Source of the DNA: Lysobacterales bacterium
GTDB taxonomy: Bacteria; Pseudomonadota; Gammaproteobacteria; Xanthomonadales; Xanthomonadaceae
NCBI GenBank assembly: GCA_015655035.1
Contig: JAATFS010000351.1
Location: 1-11,082 of the forward strand
Direction of reading: 5' to 3'
DNA length: 11,082 bases
The position numbers were made by a program, and so were the translations under genes. The stretch's first letter is position 1; every line of letters starts with the position of its first letter. Positions 5,348 to 11,082 of the stretch are shown here, piece by piece. The notes under the pieces are model-generated. The model was not told the origin of the DNA and did no database searches. It was given only the letters and a program-made list of their open reading frames with translations.

Positions 5348-5386
5348 GGCCTGGCCAGGAATCCGGCCTGACCCGTCCGCCAGGCC
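5348..5386. repeat. inverted repeat between flgL and the fliC promoter
   Basis: Arms GGCCTGGC (5348-5355) and GCCAGGCC (5379-5386) pair perfectly around a 23-nt loop. On the minus strand it lies about 90 nt after the flgL stop and is followed by GAGGAAAAATT, that is As not Ts, so it is not a classical intrinsic terminator for flgL. It might act as a 3'-end structure for the flgL message, or be chance in GC-rich DNA. The rest of the gap from 5334 to 5472 shows no other element that I recognise. Confidence 0.3.
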
Positions 5387-5472
5387 AGCGCAGCCACGGC
5401 GTTTCGGCGGTACTTGCGCAGGCAGAATCGCGACAACCCGGTGCCGCGAGCGGGCAGGGCGTCAGCCATCGA

Positions 5473-6672
5473 TCACAGCAACTTGAACAGCGACATCTGC
5501 TGGATCTGGCTGAAGACGCGCTGCGCTGCCTCCAGTGCGGTGTTCTCCAGGCTGTAGCGGCTCAATGCCTCGGCGTAGTCCAGATCGCGGATGCTCGACA
5601 GGTTGGTCTTGGTGGCGATGCTGCGCGACTCGTTCAGCGCGTTCGCGTTCTCGATCGCGCTCTGGCCGGCACCGCCCGCCGCGCGGGCGTCGATGAAGTG
5701 CTGCTGCGCGGTGGAGACATCGCGCAGCGACGCCTGCAATGCATTCTGCTGTTCGGCCAGTTGCTGTGGCGTGGTGACGTCGCTGTCCAAGGCGCCCATC
5801 AGCGTCTTGAGGGTAGCGAAGATGTCGCGGGTTTCGGCCGGGCCGATGCTGAACTGGTCGCCCACCGCCGGCTCGCCGTCCAACTGCATCTGGATGCCGC
5901 CGTATGCCAGCGTGTCGCCCCTGACGTAGTCGCCGGTTTCCAGCACCGTACCGTCCGTATCGCGGATTTCGTAGCTGTCGGCGGCAGTGAAGACGATGCT
6001 GTAGCTGCGTTGGTCCCAGCTGTCGGAGTCGGTGACGCCGTAGTCCAGCAGCAGCCCCGTACCGGTATTGGCGCTGTTCGCTGAGGCCGAGGCGATGCCA
6101 TCGCCGGTACGGATGCGCTGGAACAGTTCACTGCCGGGAAAGGTATCGGCCACCTGCAAGCCCGGCGCGATCTCGAGCCTGCGCTGGGTCTGGTCGCCGC
6201 TGTAGCGGACATCGTCGCCATGGAGCGTAAATGGGGCATTGGCATCGAGCGTGCCGCCGAACAGATAGCGGCCGGTACCGTCGTCGCTGTTGGCCAGCGC
6301 CAGCAACTGGTCGTAGATGCTGCTCACCTCGCTGGAAATCGACTGGCGATCCTGATCGGTGAGCGAGGCGTTGTTGGCCTGCACGCTCAGCGTGCGGACC
6401 CGGGTCAGCAGGTCGCCGGCCTGCGCCAGCACGCTTTCCTGCTGGTTGAGGCGGCTTTCCAGCCCGGTGGCGTTGTCGCCGTACTGGTCCAGGCGCGCCA
6501 GCGTGCGGTCCATTTGCAGCGATTGGCCGGCGCCCAGCGGGTCGTCGGCACCGCTGACCATCTTCGAGCCGGTGGAAATCTGCTGGTAGCTGCTGGCCAG
6601 CTCGCGCTGCTTGGCCAGCATCAGGTTCAGCGAAAGCTGGTGCTGCCCGGCGGTGGAAATGCGCTGGCTCAT
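5473..6672 (-). CDS. flgL: FlgL, hook-filament junction protein (HAP3)
   Basis: A 399-residue flagellin-like protein that forms the second junction layer, between FlgK and the filament. The N-terminal helical domain (about 1-140) opens MSQRISTAGQHQLSLNLML and has the family pattern QQISTGSKMVSGADDPLGAG (31-50), the counterpart of the flagellin SSGLRINSAKDDAAG region. The central part (about 145-285) is beta-rich and includes LDGEPAVGDQFSIGPAE (264-280). The C-terminal helix (about 300-399) ends QIQQMSLFKLL, which is typical of FlgL. Its ATG overlaps the flgK stop by one base (TGATG), so translation is probably coupled. It is the last gene of the flgH-L series here, and fliC follows after 261 bp. 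Confidence 0.97.
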   Translation of the reverse strand: MSQRISTAGQHQLSLNLMLAKQRELASSYQQISTGSKMVSGADDPLGAGQSLQMDRTLARLDQYGDNATGLESRLNQQESVLAQAGDLLTRVRTLSVQANNASLTDQDRQSISSEVSSIYDQLLALANSDDGTGRYLFGGTLDANAPFTLHGDDVRYSGDQTQRRLEIAPGLQVADTFPGSELFQRIRTGDGIASASANSANTGTGLLLDYGVTDSDSWDQRSYSIVFTAADSYEIRDTDGTVLETGDYVRGDTLAYGGIQMQLDGEPAVGDQFSIGPAETRDIFATLKTLMGALDSDVTTPQQLAEQQNALQASLRDVSTAQQHFIDARAAGGAGQSAIENANALNESRSIATKTNLSSIRDLDYAEALSRYSLENTALEAAQRVFSQIQQMSLFKLL

Positions 6673-8516
6673 CAGATCGCCTGCAATAGAGTCTGGAAGA
6701 TGTTGTCGGCGCTGGCGATGATCTTGGCCGCTGCCTGGTAGGCCTGCTGATACTTGATCATGTCGGCCGCTTCCTCATCGAGATTGACGCCGGAGATCGA
6801 ATCGCGCGCGGACAGCGCCTGGTTGTAGATCGCCTGTTCGGATTCATGCGCATAGCCGGCCTGCGCAGCCGACGATGCAATCTGGGTGGTCAGGCTGGAC
6901 AGTGCGGCATTAAGACTGGTGGTGCCGCCATCCAGGGTCTTGGACTGATCCAGGCTGGCCATCTGCAACAGGTTGCGGTTGTCACTGGAGCCTGGGCCGG
7001 TCGCGCCGAGGGTGAAGATGTCGCCTGCCGCCGGCTCGCCATCCAGGGTGAAGCTCCAGCCATTGGCGGAGATCGTGTCGCCCACCGCGTAGTCGAACGG
7101 GCCGGCACCATCCAGGGTGTACTGGGTGGCATCGATGAACTGGATCTCGGCGTCGTTCTGCAATGCCGCGTTGTCCGGTTCGGTCACCGTCAGGTTGGCG
7201 ACATTGGCCGAGCCGATGTTATCGACATCGGCCTGGCTTTTTACTGCCAGTGCGGCGGCAACCCGGCCGGCATCGCTGAAGCCGAGCCCCAGGGTGCCAG
7301 CCGCACCGGCGGTCGGCTGCAACAGGAAACGATCGCCGGCCGCAGCGACGCCGGACACGGCCAGTGCGACGCCATTGACCGCCAGCGGATCGGCGGCGGT
7401 GCCGGTGCCGCTCAGCGACAGCGCAGCGCCGGTATCGGCACGGGTCGCGCTCCAGCCGACGCCGTCATAGCTCAGCACTACATCGTAACCATCGAGCTGG
7501 CCTGGATCGGCCACGCTGGCGGCGAGGGTCGCCGTACCGGTGTTGAGCGCATTGCCGCCGACCGAAGGCGCGGCGAGGGTGAACAGATCGGCGCCTCGAT
7601 CGCCGTAGCTGTCCACACCGGCATGCTGCGCGCGGTTGAGGCCATCGGCCAGACCAACGGCCAGCCGCCCCAGCTCGGAGGTGGCCGGATCGAGCACACT
7701 GCTGCGGAACTCCAGCACCCCGCCGAGCTTTCCGCCGAGTACATCGTCGCCGACCGGGATGGTCTGGCCCGGTGCAACCAGTGCCAGGTTCAGCCGTTCG
7801 GGGCGATAGGGATCGGCCACCGTGGTCATCGAGATCGGCGTGGTTCCCACCACCAGGGCCTGGCCACCGCCGGTGTAGACATTGATCGAGCCGTCGTCCT
7901 GGGTGACCACGTTGCCACCAGTGAAGCCGACCAGCTTTTCGATCAGCGCATCACGCTTGTCCAGTACCTCCAGCGACGCGGAGCTGGCATGCACCACCTG
8001 CTTGTTGAGTTGGGCGATCTGGCGGGTCAGGTCGTTGATCTGGGCGACGCTGTCCTTGAGCGTGGCGTTGACGTCGCTGCCCATCGAATCCAGGTTCGCG
8101 TCCAGCTGCTTGAAGCGCGTCACCAGCGCATCGGCGTTCTGTAGCACCGCCTTGCGCGTGGTGGTGGAGGAGGGGTCGGTGCCGAGCGCACTGAGCGAGT
8201 CGAAGAAATTCGACCATACGCCGCTCAGGTTGGTGGCGTTGTCGGAGAACAGCGTATCGACGTCGCCGCTGTCGGAGGCAAGCCGTTCCAGCCGGCTCAA
8301 CTCGCCGGTGCTGTCGAGCAGCCGCGAGGTCGCCAGCGAGTCGTTCATCCGCTTGACGTCCTGCACCTGCACGCCGGGCGTACTGCGCGTGGCCAGCTCC
8401 GCCACCTGGCGGCTGTAGCCGGGTGTATTGGCGTTGGCGACGTTGTTGCCTATCGTCGCCAGCGAGCGTTGATAGCCCAATAGCGCACTGGTACCGGTGG
8501 AGAACAGGCTCGACAT
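6672..8516 (-). CDS. flgK: FlgK, hook-filament junction protein (HAP1)
   Basis: A 614-residue protein that forms the first junction layer on the finished hook. The N-terminal rod/hook-type motif is clear: ALLGYQRSLATIGNNVANAN then TPGYSRQ (11-37). The C-terminal basal-body domain is VNLDEEAADMIKYQQAYQAA (578-597) followed by AKIIASADNIFQTLL. A helical D1 region runs to about 200. The centre (about 300-510) is beta-rich, with two related segments, VNGVALAVSGVAAAGDRFLL (380-399) and ANGWSFTLDGEPAAGDIFTL (484-503). It is somewhat longer than enteric FlgK (about 550), and the extra length falls in this middle part. GAGGAG lies 9 nt before the ATG. flgJ ends 17 bp upstream. Confidence 0.97.
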   Translation of the reverse strand: MSSLFSTGTSALLGYQRSLATIGNNVANANTPGYSRQVAELATRSTPGVQVQDVKRMNDSLATSRLLDSTGELSRLERLASDSGDVDTLFSDNATNLSGVWSNFFDSLSALGTDPSSTTTRKAVLQNADALVTRFKQLDANLDSMGSDVNATLKDSVAQINDLTRQIAQLNKQVVHASSASLEVLDKRDALIEKLVGFTGGNVVTQDDGSINVYTGGGQALVVGTTPISMTTVADPYRPERLNLALVAPGQTIPVGDDVLGGKLGGVLEFRSSVLDPATSELGRLAVGLADGLNRAQHAGVDSYGDRGADLFTLAAPSVGGNALNTGTATLAASVADPGQLDGYDVVLSYDGVGWSATRADTGAALSLSGTGTAADPLAVNGVALAVSGVAAAGDRFLLQPTAGAAGTLGLGFSDAGRVAAALAVKSQADVDNIGSANVANLTVTEPDNAALQNDAEIQFIDATQYTLDGAGPFDYAVGDTISANGWSFTLDGEPAAGDIFTLGATGPGSSDNRNLLQMASLDQSKTLDGGTTSLNAALSSLTTQIASSAAQAGYAHESEQAIYNQALSARDSISGVNLDEEAADMIKYQQAYQAAAKIIASADNIFQTLLQAI

Positions 8517-8533
8517 CGGGGTAGCTCCTCAGC

Positions 8534-9580
8534 TCAGCGACTGGCGACTAGGTTGCCCACGACACCGTCGAGCGCACGGCCCAGGGTCGGGCCGTTGGCG
8601 ATTGCATAGATTTTCTTGGCGTAGGCGGGGTCGGTGGCGTAGCCGGCACGCTGCAATTCGGTCGCGAACTGGCGCACATCGGCCCCCGCCTGGAGAACCT
8701 GCTGGTAGCGGGGATTGCTCTTTAGCATGCGCACATAGTCGGAGAAGCTTTCCGCTGGTGAAGCATAGGTACGGAAATCGGCGCGCTCGGAACGGCGCGC
8801 GCCATTGACGTATTCGTGGGTCGAGGTATTGACGCGATTGCCAGTCCAGCCGGCGGCCTTGATCCCGAACAGGTTGTTGGAACTGTTGCCTTCGCCGTCG
8901 CGGATACCACGTCGGCCCCAGCCGGTTTCCAGCGCGGCCTGCGCTACCAGTGCACGCGGGTCCACGCCCAGCTCACGCGCCGCGCGCTCGGCATGCGGCC
9001 AGATCTTGGCGACGAAGTGCTCGGGAGTACCACTGCGGAACTTGTCGGCATCGGCCTTGGCGATCGTCTCGACCTCGTCGCAGGCTTCCGATGCCACGCG
9101 CGTATCCGGCATCAGTTCGGCCGGCGCTCTGCCGCCGATGCTGCCGGTGCCGGATGCGCGACCAGCGATCGCATCGATCGCCTCGGCCGCCGCCGTTCCA
9201 CCGGGGAATCGCTGGTAGAACGCCACGCTCTTCTTCGAAGGAATCGGGTCTACCAGGCGCTCGGGGCTGGCGTCGGCCTGCTCCGCGCCCACGTCCGCGC
9301 CCAGTTGGCGCGCGATCAGCGGCCGCAGGCCCAGGCCCTTGCCCTGGCTCAACAGATCGGACAGTTGCCGATCGTAGAGGTCGCGATAGGTTTGGTTCTC
9401 CTGCGGGAACATCGAGTCGCCGAAACTGGCGTCGCGCATGCACTTGACCAGCATCTGGGTGAACTGGCTTTCCAGCTTGCGCGAGGCGTCGTCGATCTTC
9501 GCCGTCTTGCTGGTCTTCGTTGCCTCCGGCGTCGGCTCCTTGGGGGTGAGCGAGGCAATCGCGGGTTTGACGATCTGCAT
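8534..9580 (-). CDS. flgJ: FlgJ, rod cap and peptidoglycan hydrolase
   Basis: A 348-residue dual-function protein, exported through the flagellar apparatus to the periplasm. The N-terminal rod-binding domain (about 30-95) has KLESQFTQMLVKCMRDASFG and the conserved YRDLYDRQLSDLLSQGKGLGL. A variable Pro/Ala-rich linker (about 96-183) follows. The C-terminal glucosaminidase-type hydrolase domain (about 184-340) carries the catalytic Glu218 in AALETGWG, then NNLFGIKA (235-242) and YASPAESFSDYVRML (272-286). The start is the ATG at 9580, which shares one base with the flgI stop (TGATG). The same frame stays open far upstream across flgI, but that part is a GC-rich artefact with no FlgJ similarity. 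There is no Sec signal, as expected. Both domains are intact, so this is the fused beta/gammaproteobacterial type, not the short alphaproteobacterial form. Confidence 0.96.
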   Translation of the reverse strand: MQIVKPAIASLTPKEPTPEATKTSKTAKIDDASRKLESQFTQMLVKCMRDASFGDSMFPQENQTYRDLYDRQLSDLLSQGKGLGLRPLIARQLGADVGAEQADASPERLVDPIPSKKSVAFYQRFPGGTAAAEAIDAIAGRASGTGSIGGRAPAELMPDTRVASEACDEVETIAKADADKFRSGTPEHFVAKIWPHAERAARELGVDPRALVAQAALETGWGRRGIRDGEGNSSNNLFGIKAAGWTGNRVNTSTHEYVNGARRSERADFRTYASPAESFSDYVRMLKSNPRYQQVLQAGADVRQFATELQRAGYATDPAYAKKIYAIANGPTLGRALDGVVGNLVASR

Positions 9581-10758
9581 CAGATCACCTCCATCTCGGC
9601 TTGCAGCGCACCCACCTGCTTGAGGGCTTCCAGAATCGCAATCAGGTCGCCCGGGGCGGCGCCGATATCGTTGACCGCCTTGACGATCTGGTCGAGCGTG
9701 GCACCGCCCTGGAACTTGAACATGCGGCTGCCGGTGGCCTGCGCGTCGATCTGCGACTGCGGCGTGGCGACGGTGCGTCCGTTGGACAGTGCATTGGGCT
9801 GGTTGACGTTGGTCGATTCGGTCACGGTCACGGTCAGCGAGCCGTGGCTGACCGCCGCCGGCAGCACCCGCACCGAGGAGCCGATGACCACCGTGCCGGT
9901 GCGCGAGTTGATCACCACCTTGGCGGCGGCCTCGCCCGGCGACAGTTCCAGGCTCTCGACCTGGGCCAGGAAGTTGATGCGGGCACCGGGATCGCTGGGG
10001 GAGCGCACCAGCACGGTTCCGCCATCGAGCGCACGCGCCGCGCCCGGCCCGAAGCTGGCGTCCAGCACCGCCACCAGCCGCGAGGCGGTGGTGAAATCGG
10101 CCTTGTGCAGGTTCAGCGTGATGTCGCTGCTGGCACCGAATACATCGGGCAGCGCACGTTCGACGATGGCGCCGTTGGGGATGCGGCCGACACTGGGCAC
10201 ATTGACCGACATCCGCGAACCGTCGCCGCCTTCGACGCCAAAGCCACCGACCACCAGATTGCCCTGAGCAATGGCGTAGACCTGGCCATCGACGCCCTTC
10301 AGCGGCGCCATCAGCAACGAGCCGCCCCGCAGCGACACCGAGTTGCCGATCGAGGACACGGTGATGTCCAGCGGTTGTCCGGGTTTGGCGAACGGCGGCA
10401 GATCGGCATGGATCGCCACCGCCGCCACGTTCTTCAACTGCGGGTTGACCGTCGTGGGCACGTTGACGCCCAGCTCGTTCAGCAGGTTGCGCAGGCTCTG
10501 CACGGTGAAGGGGGTCTGGCTGGTGCGATCGCCGGTGCCGTCCAGGCCCACTACCAGGCCGTAGCCGACCAGCGGGTTGCTGCGCACGCCAGCCACCTGC
10601 GCCAGATCCTTGACGCGTTCGGCATATGCCGGGGAAATCGCCGCCAACACTGCCGGGAACAGGCATAACGCCAGCAAAGATCGCCACTTGCGCAACGCCA
10701 CGGGCAGGGGGGCGGCCCGGACGTTGGCGAATCGGCTAGGCGGAATGGCGGTTTTCAT
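9580..10758 (-). CDS. flgI: FlgI, flagellar P-ring protein
   Basis: A 392-residue periplasmic protein that forms the P ring around the distal rod in the peptidoglycan layer. A Sec signal peptide is visible: a basic start, the hydrophobic LLALCLFPAVLAAI, and a likely cleavage after AYA at residue 46. The n-region is long (about 27 residues), but no later in-frame ATG gives a better start. The mature protein begins ERVKDLAQVAGVRSNPLVGY and continues with the family blocks GLVVGLDGTGDRT, PFTVQSLRNLL, SIGNSVSLRGGSLLMAPLKG and AIAQGNLVVGGFG. It ends LKQVGALQAEMEVI. GAGGTG lies about 7 nt before the ATG and overlaps the flgH stop codon (TGAGGTG), so its ribosome site is formed by the end of flgH. 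The gap to flgH is 8 bp. Confidence 0.98.
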   Translation of the reverse strand: MKTAIPPSRFANVRAAPLPVALRKWRSLLALCLFPAVLAAISPAYAERVKDLAQVAGVRSNPLVGYGLVVGLDGTGDRTSQTPFTVQSLRNLLNELGVNVPTTVNPQLKNVAAVAIHADLPPFAKPGQPLDITVSSIGNSVSLRGGSLLMAPLKGVDGQVYAIAQGNLVVGGFGVEGGDGSRMSVNVPSVGRIPNGAIVERALPDVFGASSDITLNLHKADFTTASRLVAVLDASFGPGAARALDGGTVLVRSPSDPGARINFLAQVESLELSPGEAAAKVVINSRTGTVVIGSSVRVLPAAVSHGSLTVTVTESTNVNQPNALSNGRTVATPQSQIDAQATGSRMFKFQGGATLDQIVKAVNDIGAAPGDLIAILEALKQVGALQAEMEVI

Positions 10759-10766
10759 GGCGCACC

Positions 10767-11082
10767 TCAGTAGGGATACAGAGGTGAATGAAAGAACCGT
10801 GCCAAAGCGCCGGCCTGGTTGCTCTGGGCCAGCGTGCCACGGCCGTTGTAGGAGATTCGCGCGTCCGCCACCAGGCTGGAAGGAATGGTATTGCCGCTAC
10901 TGATATCCACCTGGCGAACCACGCCATCGAGCTGGATGAATTCGTTGCCCTGGTTCAATTGCAGGTTTTTCTGGCCACGTACCACCAGATTGCCGTTGGG
11001 CAGGCGACGGATCACCGTCACCGTCAGGTTACCGTCGAGTCGGTTGCTCTGGCTGCTGTCGCCGGAGCCGGTGAAATCACGG
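10767..11082 (-). CDS. flgH: FlgH, flagellar L-ring protein, C-terminal part (cut by window edge)
   Basis: The last 104 codons of the outer-membrane L-ring lipoprotein; the lipobox and N-terminal half lie beyond 11082. The visible part has the family signatures DFTGSGDSSQSNRLDGNLTV at the start, then LPNGNLVVRGQKNLQLNQGN, DGVVRQVDISSGNTIPSS and VADARISYNGRGTLAQSNQ, and ends ARFFHSPLYPY. A GTG at 11021 lies inside this conserved block and is not the start. It is the most upstream gene seen of the flgH-I-J-K-L unit, with flgI 8 bp downstream. Confidence 0.97.
   Translation of the reverse strand, partial: RDFTGSGDSSQSNRLDGNLTVTVIRRLPNGNLVVRGQKNLQLNQGNEFIQLDGVVRQVDISSGNTIPSSLVADARISYNGRGTLAQSNQAGALARFFHSPLYPY

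Noticed and set aside
5348..5386. The inverted repeat as a Rho-independent terminator of flgL.
   Set aside because: On the minus strand it is followed by GAGGAAAAATT, an A-tract not a T-tract, and the loop is 23 nt, so I list it only as a repeat.
5212..5469. An 86-residue N-terminal extension of flagellin from an ATG at 5469.
   Set aside because: The extension crosses the sigma-28 promoter and the leader. Flagellins start with the MAQVINTN-type sequence, and a good ribosome site precedes that ATG.
6846..8144. A 432-codon open frame on the plus strand opposite flgK.
   Set aside because: It mirrors a clear flgK reading frame, has shadow-like composition and no recognisable family motif.
9581..10687. 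An upstream extension of the flgJ frame across flgI, giving an apparent 717-residue protein.
   Set aside because: The extension lies entirely within flgI in another frame and is Arg/Gly/Ala-rich nonsense. True FlgJ similarity begins at MQIVKPAIAS, whose ATG is coupled to the flgI stop.
1..11082. Mobile elements, CRISPR arrays, phage genes or a novel defence system.
   Set aside because: No transposase, integrase, direct-repeat array or attachment-like duplication is visible. Coding is continuous, all on one strand, and explained by flagellar genes.

Overview
The window is a stretch of a flagellar gene cluster from a gammaproteobacterium of the Xanthomonadaceae, most like Xanthomonas. The reasons are the gene order flgH-flgI-flgJ-flgK-flgL-fliC-fliD-fliS-(FliT-like)-(PilZ-like)-(NarL-type regulator)-rpoN, the Xanthomonas-like flagellin, and the high G+C coding style. 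The assignment rests on recalled gene order and protein character, not on a search. Every gene I can support is on the minus strand, so transcription runs from high to low coordinates. The many long open frames on the plus strand are GC-rich shadows.

Layout in transcription order. Right end (11082-8534): the 3' end of flgH (L ring), then flgI (P ring) and flgJ (rod cap and peptidoglycan hydrolase). Middle (8516-5473): the hook-filament junction genes flgK and flgL. These five genes are tightly packed, with 1-nt TGATG overlaps at flgI/flgJ and flgK/flgL, and read as one operon. A 261-bp gap (5212-5472) follows. It carries a near-consensus FliA (sigma-28) promoter and a structured leader for fliC, the filament gene. 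fliC ends in a strong intrinsic terminator whose stem is a perfect 28-nt palindrome. Directly after the terminator is a possible 25-codon leader ORF, coupled by an ATGA overlap to fliD (filament cap). Then come fliS (flagellin chaperone), a small FliT-like chaperone and a PilZ-like protein, joined by 4-nt overlaps. The left end holds an orphan NarL/FixJ response regulator with a GTG start, a 198-bp intergenic region with a perfect inverted repeat, and the start of rpoN (sigma-54), cut by the window edge.

How the genes work together: FlgI and FlgH form the P and L rings that let the rod cross the envelope. FlgJ caps the growing rod and opens the murein. FlgK and FlgL join hook to filament. FliC polymerises under the FliD cap, with FliS and the FliT-like protein as export chaperones. 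Sigma-54 and sigma-28 provide the usual transcriptional hierarchy. The PilZ-like protein and the response regulator are the least understood members.

I see no mobile element, CRISPR array, tRNA, rRNA or broken gene. The window is mostly a conventional flagellar locus. The points worth a second look are the coupled leader ORF before fliD, the operator-like palindrome between the regulator and rpoN, the degenerate PilZ-like protein, the structured fliC leader, and the absence of any glycosylation genes between flgL and fliC.
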